Notes: a model not told the origin generated them from the letters alone. DNA of 7,155 bases from XYD2-FULL-39-9 sp964363685 (GCA_964363685.1 CAYIJG010000053.1:1-7155); one strand, 5' to 3'. Positions 1 to 4,940 are shown, counted from the first letter of the stretch. Translations and numbers: made by a program.

Positions 1-320
<320 letters not shown>

Positions 321-475
321 GAAGCACTAAGCAGTGCTTTGACTTTAAAGATTTTCGTCTAATCTTTAAAGAACTCTATTATTGTCCCGATTTTTCTTCG
401 AGAAAAATCGAGGATCCGCGATTCCGACGCGAAGTCGGAATCGGGATTGAATCAATGAATTGAAAACTATATATT
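321..475 (+). other. 23S-5S internal transcribed spacer with four hairpins
   Basis: The spacer contains no tRNA and no ORF. Four inverted repeats are visible: 322-328 with 333-339 (7 bp); 343-353 with 361-371 (perfect 11 bp, CTTTAAAGATT arm); 388-397 with 401-410 (perfect 10 bp, 3-nt loop); and 419-428 with 434-443 (perfect 10 bp, GCGAA loop). The segments TCCCGATT (385-392) and AATCGGGA (439-446) are also complementary, so the last two hairpins could sit on a common stem or compete with it. The likely role is rRNA processing by an RNase III-type enzyme, which is inferred from position and structure only. Confidence 0.7.
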
Positions 476-618
476 AAAACTGAGTATATTTTCTAGGTAC
501 CATGAGCGAGGAGGCCACACCTGTTCCCATCCCGAACACAGAAGTTAAGCTCCTCAGCGCCGATGATAGCAGCAATGCAAAAGTAGGCCGGTGCCTGGAC
601 AATATACTCAGTTTTTTT
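476..618 (+). terminator. 15-bp processing stem enclosing 5S rRNA, with T-run
   Basis: Positions 476-490 and 601-615 form a perfect 15-bp inverted repeat (arm AAAACTGAGTATATT) that continues almost directly into 5S helix I. The right arm runs into seven T residues (612-618). The whole 5S gene is therefore the loop of one long stem. The stem can serve as a double-stranded cleavage site for 5S maturation. It may also contribute to termination, although the 110-nt loop makes it an untypical intrinsic terminator. The base pairing is seen directly; the roles are inferred. Confidence 0.6.
492..599 (+). rRNA. rrf: 5S ribosomal RNA
   Basis: The sequence carries the conserved 5S core: CACACCTGTTCCCATCCCGA (515-534), then GAACACAGAAGTTAAGC (534-550) and AGCGCCGATG (556-565). 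Helix I pairs 493-501 with 590-598, with G-U pairs allowed, and is extended by a T-A pair at 492/599. At about 108 nt it is shorter than the usual 115-120. The loss appears to lie in helix IV, which here seems to be only GCA (569-571) and TGC (576-578) closed by a GCAA tetraloop (572-575). The ends are set from helix I pairing and are good to a few bases. Confidence 0.95.
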
Positions 619-643
619 GTACTCAAAATAGTTTAAGGTATAA

Positions 644-720
644 GGCAAAAGCTTGCCCCGCACTGACGCCTTAGCGTCTAGTGCTGGGGTAGGCCGTCGC
701 CAGGACAATGGTCTTTTTTT
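644..720 (+). terminator. hairpin and T-run after 5S, likely rRNA operon terminator
   Basis: A strong hairpin pairs CCCC-GCACT-GACGC (656-669) with 674-689 around a CTTA loop, with two single bulged T residues (679, 685), giving 14 pairs. A competing 5-bp hairpin, GGCAA (644-648) with TTGCC (653-657), uses two of the same C residues. After a further 24 bases there is a seven-T run (714-720). The hairpin is not adjacent to the T-run, so this is not a textbook terminator. Still, it is the last structured element before the next promoter at 743. The stretch 689-706 resembles the 3' end of the 5S gene (see findings). Confidence 0.5.
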
Positions 721-742
721 ATTGCAAAAACCTAACCTATTA

Positions 743-771
743 TTGACAAAATATCCTTTTTTTATTATACT
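743..771 (+). promoter_or_regulatory. near-consensus sigma-70-type promoter for the GC-rich ORF
   Basis: TTGACA (743-748) matches the -35 consensus perfectly. TATACT (766-771) is a 5/6 match to the -10, with an ideal 17-base spacer. The expected start is near 778, which leaves a leader of about 110 nt before the ATG at 887. A 6-bp inverted repeat, ATTCAT (777-782) with ATGAAT (786-791), sits directly at the expected start site and could be an operator or a 5' end-protecting hairpin. It is the best-matching promoter I found in the window. Confidence 0.75.
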
Positions 772-807
772 AACCAATTCATTTTATGAATGAACGCTCT
801 TTATAAT

Positions 808-862
808 ATGGTAGAAGGCGCCTGCCAAAGCAGTAGTTGCTTTTGAAAGCGTCTTCTATCAT
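808..862 (+). promoter_or_regulatory. structured 5' leader hairpin
   Basis: Positions 808-821 pair with 849-862 over 14 consecutive pairs, two of them G-U. Inside this stem, two alternative inner helices are possible: CTGC (822-825) with GCAG (830-833), or AAAGCA (827-832) with TGCTTT (838-843). They share bases and cannot both form. The stem ends 12 bases before the purine-rich stretch (875-884) that would serve as ribosome binding site. It could be a regulatory or stabilising leader. I recognise no known riboswitch class. Confidence 0.55.
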
Positions 863-874
863 CCACCCCTTACC

Positions 875-884
875 GAGAGAGAGG
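875..884 (+). promoter_or_regulatory. purine-rich ribosome binding site
   Basis: GAGAGAGAGG lies just before the ATG at 887. The GAGG end is only two bases from the ATG, closer than ideal, but the run offers GAGAG at better spacing. It decides the start at 887 and is notable because no other gene in the window has a recognisable Shine-Dalgarno sequence. Confidence 0.5.
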
Positions 885-886
885 TC

Positions 887-1237
887 ATGGCACAACAGCA
901 AATCCGTATCGAGATCGCGCCGAGCCCCACGAATCCCACCAATCCCGAACCGTTTATTGCCAGCAAGTGTGATCCCAAGAAGCAGATGACGGTCACGCTC
1001 AGCATCAAGGCTATGACTGAGTGGGAAGCCGACGAGGCGTCGCGCTACACGAGCTCTATGGGTGGCGTCCGCCTGACCACAATGACCACCGAAGTCAACC
1101 TGATCATCTGTGGCGTCAACTTCCAGGACGACCACGACAACTGGTGGGGCAATTGTTATCTCGAAGACGCCTTCGTCAGATACTTCTACGATCGCCGCCG
1201 AGATGGGACAGGCTTCATCACCTTCTTCCCCGAGTAA
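887..1237 (+). CDS. GC-rich orphan protein of 116 aa, function unknown
   Basis: I do not recognise this protein. It begins MAQQQIRIEIAPSPTNPTNP, with a Pro/Thr/Asn-rich stretch at about 12-22. It has Cys at about 28, 75 and 91, a VNFQDDHDNWWGN segment at about 77-89, and an aromatic, Arg-rich end (FVRYFYDRRRDG, then FITFFPE). There is no signal peptide and no membrane segment. By hand count about three quarters of its codons end in G or C (88 of 116), whereas neighbouring genes favour A or T. That supports real coding and suggests horizontal transfer or strong codon selection. It has its own promoter (743-771), a purine-rich RBS, structured leader and trailer RNA, and a dedicated terminator (1371-1405). 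A longer open frame on the opposite strand (1360 down to 779) has no RBS and looks like a by-product of the GC-rich composition. Confidence 0.7.
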   Translation: MAQQQIRIEIAPSPTNPTNPEPFIASKCDPKKQMTVTLSIKAMTEWEADEASRYTSSMGGVRLTTMTTEVNLIICGVNFQDDHDNWWGNCYLEDAFVRYFYDRRRDGTGFITFFPE

Positions 1238-1302
1238 CATCGGGTCGCCCACTCTCTCCTCTGAGCACCGACGAGGGTGGCAACGAGGAAGACGGCCAAC
1301 AT

Positions 1303-1361
1303 CATGGTCGCTCGAACTCGCGATGATTATATAAATTGTAATTATCGCGAGAGTGATCATG
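1303..1361 (+). other. 22-bp bulged hairpin in the 3' trailer
   Basis: The outer arm 1303-1312 pairs with 1352-1361 (10 pairs, two G-U). The inner arm 1317-1328 pairs with 1340-1351 (12 pairs, one G-U). The 5' side carries a four-base bulge, CGAA (1313-1316), and the terminal loop is 11 bases of A/T-rich sequence (1329-1339). G-U pairs spread along the stem fit selection for RNA structure better than a recent DNA inverted duplication. It lies between the orphan CDS and its terminator, so it should be part of the same transcript. The role is unknown. Confidence 0.6.
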
Positions 1362-1370
1362 AATATATTT

Positions 1371-1405
1371 AAAAACAGTCTTTCTTTTGGAAAGGCTGTT
1401 TTTTT
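1371..1405 (+). terminator. intrinsic terminator of the GC-rich unit
   Basis: AACAGTCTTTC (1374-1384) pairs with GAAAGGCTGTT (1390-1400) through 11 pairs with one G-U and a TTTTG loop. The A residues before it and the T-run after it (to 1405) extend the stem. On the opposite strand the stem is followed by TTTTT, so it could also stop antisense transcription. The -35 of the next promoter begins inside the T-run. Confidence 0.9.
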
Positions 1406-1432
1406 GACCCCAATTTTTCTATGTGTTACTAT
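1404..1432 (+). promoter_or_regulatory. extended -10 promoter for the aldolase gene
   Basis: TTGACC (1404-1409) is a 5/6 match to the -35. After a 17-base spacer comes TACTAT (1427-1432), preceded by TGT, which makes an extended -10 (TGnTACTAT). The predicted start is near 1439, which is downstream of the in-frame ATG at 1421. This is the main reason for placing the aldolase start at 1466. Confidence 0.6.
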
Positions 1433-1465
1433 TTCCTATATCCTAATTCCTGTATTCTAAAAAAT

Positions 1466-2311
1466 ATGGACCTTTCTATTTTTCAAAATCAAGGTAAGTA
1501 TTTAATGCTGGCTTTTGACCATCGCGACAGTTTTAAAAAGTATATTAACCCTGCTGATCCAACTAAAGCGACCGAGGAAGATCTGATAAAAGTTAAAGGC
1601 ATGGTCATAAGCGCGCTTGAAGATCAGTTCAGTGGCGTGCTTTTAGATGTTGATTGGGGTTTGTCCGCCTACGCTTCGCTACGGCGTGGCGAAGCTGGTT
1701 CACAGTTGAAGTCGTATCTTTTACCTTTAGAAAAAAGTGGATACACAGATAGTGAGGGTGATAGAACAACAGAATTAGAATACACAGCCAAACAATTAAA
1801 AGATCTGGGAGCGAGCGGAACAAAATTATTATTGTATTTTAATCCGGAAGCAAGAAATTGTGAGAAGCAGTTGGCAACCGCCAAGCAAACATTGGAAGAT
1901 TCACATCAAAATGATTTACCTTTATTTTTGGAAATTGTCACCTATGGTAACGAAGAATTAGGCAAGAGTCGAGCCGAGTGGGTGTTGCGCTCAGTGCAAA
2001 TGTTATTAGAAAACGAAGTTGTGCCAGATGTGTGGAAACTTGAATATCCAGGTGATTTAGAATCTTGTAAACAAATCAATGAGTTAGTTGGTAACACGCC
2101 TTGGATTCTTCTTACCCGAGGAGAAAAGTTTGATAAATTTGATGAACAACTAAAAGATGCAGTGGCAGCGGGAGCCGTAGGGTTTTTGGCTGGGAGAGCC
2201 TTGTGGCAGGAGATAGGAGAGTGTAAGACTGATGAGGAGAGGCAGGATTTTTTGGATAAAACCGTGAAAAATAGGTTTAAAATCATCTCAGATATTGCTT
2301 TAAAAAAATAA
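1466..2311 (+). CDS. class I aldolase of the LacD/YihT/DUF2090 type
   Basis: This is a cytoplasmic TIM-barrel aldolase of the DeoC/LacD superfamily, which cleaves ketose phosphates or bisphosphates through a lysine Schiff base. Numbered from the start chosen here (281 aa), the N-terminal barrel strand LMLAFDHRDSF is at 13-23. GTKLLLYFNPE is at 118-128, with a conserved Lys at 120. DVWKLEYPG is at 188-196, with Lys191 the likely Schiff-base residue. PWILLTRG is at 212-219 and the phosphate-binding end AGAVGFLAGRALWQE at 235-249. The C-terminal part resembles sulfofructosephosphate aldolase YihT as I remember it, and the FDHR start also recalls DUF2090 (IolC C-terminal) proteins. The substrate cannot be assigned from sequence; tagatose-bisphosphate, fructose-bisphosphate, sulfofructose-phosphate or deoxyketogluconate-phosphate are all possible. 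An upstream in-frame ATG at 1421 would add 15 atypical residues and precedes the predicted transcription start. No Shine-Dalgarno is visible. Confidence 0.85.
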   Translation: MDLSIFQNQGKYLMLAFDHRDSFKKYINPADPTKATEEDLIKVKGMVISALEDQFSGVLLDVDWGLSAYASLRRGEAGSQLKSYLLPLEKSGYTDSEGDRTTELEYTAKQLKDLGASGTKLLLYFNPEARNCEKQLATAKQTLEDSHQNDLPLFLEIVTYGNEELGKSRAEWVLRSVQMLLENEVVPDVWKLEYPGDLESCKQINELVGNTPWILLTRGEKFDKFDEQLKDAVAAGAVGFLAGRALWQEIGECKTDEERQDFLDKTVKNRFKIISDIALKK

Positions 2312-2315
2312 ATAC

Positions 2316-2777
2316 TTTTTTCTTTACTTCTTTACAAGAAATTTACTTTCCACCTTTTGTAACCAAAAGCTGGAGGGAAAAGTTTCCGAGCCACATACTC
2401 CCCGTCGGTACTTCCATCGGTTCAAACTCACTTTTGTCCTGAACTCAATTGGCTGTCTATAACAGCCAATCTCAAACAGCAGGACAAATTTCAGTCGCTT
2501 AAGCGACTGAAAACCGTTCGTTTTCACCGTGGCAAGTACACGCCGTTTCGTATAGGCTCGGACAGACAGTGGTTGTCCGTCCACTGTCAGTGCGAGCCTT
2601 GAAATTACGAGGTAAGCAGACAGAGACGAGCCAGAGCGGTTCTTCAACAGAATCCGCCCTGCTGTTTGAGCCCGCAGGCGAGTTCAGGGCGGAAGCGATG
2701 GTGAGTCCTGTCTGGCTCCGAGTAATTTCACCAGCTCGCGCTTCTTGTTTACTTCTTCTAAAGAAGTAAGAAAAAAT
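2316..2777. repeat. structured intergenic element with terminal inverted repeats
   Basis: The left end (2316-2340) and the inverted right end (2777-2753) match over about 25 bases, TTTTTTCTT(T)ACTTCTTT(T)A(C/G)AAGAA, with two single-base indels and one mismatch. Between them are strong stems: 2433-2441/2480-2488 (9 bp) enclosing 2448-2456/2462-2470 (9 bp); a perfect 24-bp palindrome at 2489-2512; 2554-2560/2593-2599 (7 bp) enclosing 2565-2572/2581-2588 (8 bp); 2601-2608/2722-2729 (8 bp) enclosing 2617-2623/2708-2714 (7 bp) and 2654-2661/2685-2692 (8 bp); and 2749-2757/2762-2770 (9 bp). The element is more GC-rich than its surroundings. No target-site duplication or transposase is visible. It could be a non-autonomous mobile repeat (MITE-like) or a structured RNA. 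Open frames on the minus strand (2647-2324 and 2786-2499) run through palindromes, and I do not call them genes. Confidence 0.6.
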
Positions 2778-2779
2778 GT

Positions 2780-2788
2780 TATCCACAG
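2780..2788 (+). promoter_or_regulatory. single DnaA-box 9-mer
   Basis: TTATCCACA matches the classical bacterial DnaA-box consensus TTATNCACA exactly. I found no second copy in the window and no AT-rich unwinding cluster with dnaA or dnaN next to it, so this is not evidence for an origin. It lies about 20 bases upstream of the -35 of the TrmB operon promoter and could act there, or be chance. Confidence 0.3.
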
Positions 2789-2790
2789 GA

Positions 2791-2822
2791 AAGCTGTCAG
2801 AAAAAAATTGACAGTTTTTTTT
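2791..2822 (+). terminator. terminator-like hairpin before the regulator operon
   Basis: AAAGCTGTCA (2791-2800) pairs with TGACAGTTTT (2810-2819), 10 pairs with one G-U, around a nine-base A-rich loop. The T-run continues to 2822. It may end transcripts coming from the aldolase gene through the intergenic element. The 3' arm overlaps the -35 TTGACA of the next promoter, so termination and initiation signals are overlaid. Confidence 0.55.
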
Positions 2823-2836
2823 GTCTATGTTATGCT
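2809..2836 (+). promoter_or_regulatory. extended -10 promoter of the trmB-glmS operon
   Basis: TTGACA (2809-2814) is a perfect -35. TATGCT (2831-2836) follows after 16 bases and is preceded by TGT, an extended -10. The expected start is near 2843, leaving only about 9 bases before the ATG at 2852. The mRNA would be nearly leaderless, in line with the absence of a Shine-Dalgarno. The short inverted pair GACA (2811-2814) and TGTC (2822-2825) lies over the -35 and spacer, but it is too small to call an operator. Confidence 0.65.
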
Positions 2837-2851
2837 TATTTTAGCCAAAAT

Positions 2852-3586
2852 ATGCACACTAATTTTTTACAAAAACTTGGTTTTTCTGACAAGATGTCTA
2901 CTGTTTATGTAGGTTTACTTCGGTTAGGGCCAGCTTCGGTACGAGAATTGGCTGAAAATACAGGAATTAACCGTGGCACGGTCCACGAGCTCCTCAAAGA
3001 ATTGCGAGAAAAGGACTTAGTTGGGTTTTATGAAAAGGATTCAAAGCAGTATTTTGTGGCTGAAGATCCAGCTCGTTTGAATGTTTTGCTCGCTAAACAG
3101 ATGGAAGACCTACAAGAAGTAAAAAAAGATATAGATCAGCTCGTACCGGAATTAAAATCATTGCATGACAAAGGCGGAGAGCGTCCGGTCGCTCGTTATT
3201 TTGAAAAAGAAAAAATCCATGAAATTTTGGAGGATGTGCTCGAAGTTTGTGAACGAACTGGAGATATGGAATATCGGATTTATTCTGCGGCCGGGATTCG
3301 CGAATATATTTACGATGGGTTTGAAACATTTAGCGACGCGCGTCTGGCCAAAGGCATTGCCGTAAAAGTAATTGCCATTGGCAAAGGCGGAGAACTGCGC
3401 GGACTTGATGAGCGTAAATGGTTAGAAGCCTCGTCAGATACACAGACTTATATTATTATTTATCCCGGCAAAACTGCCTATATATCTCTGGATGCCAAAA
3501 ATGAACCAGTGGGAGTGGTGATAGAAAATTCCGGCGTCTACGAAACTCAGAAAAACATTTTTGATAGTTTGTGGAATAAAATTTAA
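2852..3586 (+). CDS. TrmB-family transcriptional regulator
   Basis: The 244-aa protein has the architecture of the TrmB family. A winged helix-turn-helix covers about residues 5-70, with SVRELAENTGINRGTVHELL as the helix-turn-helix core (29-48) and KDLVGFYEKDSKQYFVAEDP as strand, wing and family-typical end (54-73). A probable coiled-coil linker of charged heptads follows (about 75-105). The C-terminal domain (about 110-244) contains RYFEKEKIHEILEDVL and IYSAAGIREYIYDGFETF, as in the phospholipase-D-like effector domains of this family. Members bind DNA as dimers and many respond to sugars, so control of the downstream amino-sugar genes, or autoregulation, is plausible. The ligand is unknown. 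It is the first gene behind the promoter at 2809-2836, and the next gene starts three bases after its stop. Confidence 0.85.
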   Translation: MHTNFLQKLGFSDKMSTVYVGLLRLGPASVRELAENTGINRGTVHELLKELREKDLVGFYEKDSKQYFVAEDPARLNVLLAKQMEDLQEVKKDIDQLVPELKSLHDKGGERPVARYFEKEKIHEILEDVLEVCERTGDMEYRIYSAAGIREYIYDGFETFSDARLAKGIAVKVIAIGKGGELRGLDERKWLEASSDTQTYIIIYPGKTAYISLDAKNEPVGVVIENSGVYETQKNIFDSLWNKI

Positions 3587-3589
3587 TCT

Positions 3590-4207
3590 ATGTTTATAGT
3601 TGATTTTGACGACGTTTTGCTAGACACAATGGCTTATAAAGAATCTCGGATTCTCGCTCTTGAAAAAGTAGGCGTGTCTCGTGAAATATATAATGAAACT
3701 TACAAACAAACCTATTATAATTATACGCACGAGGTCCATGCGCTTGCCTTGGCTGAACACGGATTTTCACATGATGCGGTTTTAAACATTTTGAATGAGT
3801 GTTTGCAAGGCGTGGGACAATTTATTTTCTCAGATACGCATGAATTCTTGGATTTTTTGAAATCCTATAACAATCCTATGATTCTACTCACTATCGGTGT
3901 GTCAAAAATTCAAGAGTTTAAAGTTGATGCCACGGATATTCACAAGTATTTTGATAAAATTATTACCACCGTTGAGCCAAAGGAAAAAGCTATATTGAAA
4001 TTTGGTTCAGAAATCAAAAATAACTCGTGGTTTTTTGAAGATAAAGTAAAAGAAACGTTGGCTGTGCACCGAGCTTTTCCGCAACTTAATATTGTACTTA
4101 AGCAGGGTTCGCATATTCAAGAAATTGAATATGAACAAAGCGGTCTGCCACATTTTAAAACATTAACAGAAATTCAACATTATGTCCGAGAACACTATGC
4201 AAAATAA
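3590..4207 (+). CDS. HAD-superfamily hydrolase-like protein
   Basis: This 205-aa cytoplasmic protein keeps the signature positions of haloacid dehalogenase-type phosphohydrolases. Motif I is FIVDFDDVLLDT (2-13), with Asp5 and Asp7 the nucleophile and general acid. Motif II is MILLTIG, with Thr101. Motif III is a lysine in VEPKEKAI (131 or 133). Motif IV is SWFFEDK, with Glu150/Asp151. A helical cap would lie between about 15 and 80. The nucleophile region reads DFDDV rather than the common DxDGT, and motif IV is ED rather than the fuller GDxxxD pattern, so catalytic activity is likely but not certain. The natural substrate cannot be told. It sits three bases after the regulator stop and overlaps the next gene, consistent with a phosphatase acting on sugar or amino-sugar phosphates in the same operon. 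Confidence 0.75.
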   Translation: MFIVDFDDVLLDTMAYKESRILALEKVGVSREIYNETYKQTYYNYTHEVHALALAEHGFSHDAVLNILNECLQGVGQFIFSDTHEFLDFLKSYNNPMILLTIGVSKIQEFKVDATDIHKYFDKIITTVEPKEKAILKFGSEIKNNSWFFEDKVKETLAVHRAFPQLNIVLKQGSHIQEIEYEQSGLPHFKTLTEIQHYVREHYAK

Positions 4208-4940
4208 AGTGGGGGTAGTTATTTTGGCAGCCGGTGATGGTAAGCGGATGAAATTTAGTTTGCCAAAAGTAATGAATCTGTTGAAAGGCAAACCTTTGAT
4301 TGGGTATCTGGTTGAGAGTGTCGAGGCTTCAGGTGTTTGTGAAAAACCGGTTGTAATTGTTAATCCAAATCATACGTTGGTGCAGGATTACTTAGGTGAT
4401 AGGGCAGTATATGTCGTACAAGAAAAGCAATTAGGCACGGGACATGCCGCTGGATGCGCAGCAGAAGTTTTGGAAGGAAAAGTGGAAAATATTATTGTTT
4501 TATATGGTGATATGCCTTTTTTAAAGGCAGAATCTATTAAGCGTTTGGCTGAGAATCATATTACCGAACAAAATACTTTAACTATGATGACAGTGAAAGT
4601 GCCGAATTTTGAAGGTAAGTATATGGCGCTACAAGATTTCGGGCGTATTATTCGAGATGCAAATGGGAAGATATTTAAATCCGTGGAGTTGCGCGACACA
4701 ACACCGACTGAAGCGTTGAGTTTGGAACTTAACCCTTGTTATTACTGTTTTAATGCCAATTGGTTTTGGAAAGAAGTAAAAAATTTAAAAAATAATAATA
4801 CGCAAGGAGAATATTATTTAACTGATTTGGTTGATAGAGCAATGAATGGTTATAAAGTATCAAGTATTTCAATTAATCCTGAGGAGGCGATCGGTATAAA
4901 CACAAAAGAAAATTTAGATTTAGCTGAAAAATTAATTTAA
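4182..4940 (+). CDS. glmU: GlmU-type N-acetylglucosamine-1-phosphate uridyltransferase, N-domain only
   Basis: The enzyme should transfer UMP from UTP to GlcNAc-1-phosphate to give UDP-GlcNAc. Visible family features are the nucleotide-binding loop VILAAGDGKRMKFSLPKV (13-30) with Lys29, QLGTGHA (83-89), the metal-binding GD at 109-110 in LYGDMPFL, GRIIRD (154-159), Glu169, GEYYLTDL (209-216) and GINTKENL (238-245) with the metal- and sugar-contacting Asn. The protein ends at 252 aa. Full GlmU is about 450 aa, so the C-terminal left-handed beta-helix acetyltransferase is absent, and no frameshift remnant follows because glmS begins six bases later. A related sugar-nucleotidyltransferase specificity cannot be excluded. 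The ATG at 4182 overlaps the HAD gene by 26 bases. A second ATG at 4197 (residue 6) would reduce the overlap to 11 and begins closer to the conserved strand. Neither has a Shine-Dalgarno. Confidence 0.85.
   Translation: MSENTMQNKVGVVILAAGDGKRMKFSLPKVMNLLKGKPLIGYLVESVEASGVCEKPVVIVNPNHTLVQDYLGDRAVYVVQEKQLGTGHAAGCAAEVLEGKVENIIVLYGDMPFLKAESIKRLAENHITEQNTLTMMTVKVPNFEGKYMALQDFGRIIRDANGKIFKSVELRDTTPTEALSLELNPCYYCFNANWFWKEVKNLKNNNTQGEYYLTDLVDRAMNGYKVSSISINPEEAIGINTKENLDLAEKLI

Noticed and set aside
656..736. Integron attC-like site: bulged hairpin plus ACCTAAC (730-736) before the GC-rich cassette
   Set aside because: ACCTAAC fits the RYYYAAC core, but I found no matching GTTRRRY partner at suitable distance, and no integrase gene is in the window.
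493..777. Minus-strand open frame of 94 codons over the 5S gene
   Set aside because: It is antisense to a clear 5S rRNA and its terminator region.
1021..1334. Two further plus-strand open frames (1021-1326 and 1110-1334) overlapping the orphan gene
   Set aside because: They lie in other frames of the same GC-rich stretch, have no RBS, and give Arg/Pro/Ser-rich low-complexity proteins.
779..1360. 193-codon open frame on the minus strand opposite the GC-rich orphan
   Set aside because: It has no ribosome binding site, runs through both long hairpins, and has low-complexity runs such as VVVVV. The plus strand has the promoter, RBS and third-position G/C bias. Long antisense frames are expected opposite GC-rich genes.
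1421..1465. Upstream ATG at 1421 as the aldolase start
   Set aside because: The 15 added residues (MCYYFLYPNSCILKN) do not resemble the family, and the predicted transcription start near 1439 lies downstream of this ATG.
2324..2786. Minus-strand open frames of 107 and 95 codons and a plus-strand frame of 66 codons in the intergenic element
   Set aside because: They cross multiple palindromes, overlap one another, have no RBS, and are explained by the structured repeat. Translation is not excluded but is not supported.
2780..2788. Replication origin at the DnaA-box 9-mer
   Set aside because: Only one box was found, with no cluster, no dnaA or dnaN gene and no clear unwinding element.
321..2851. 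CRISPR array or tRNA genes in the intergenic regions
   Set aside because: I saw no regularly spaced direct repeats and no cloverleaf with GTTCRA and an anticodon arm on either strand.
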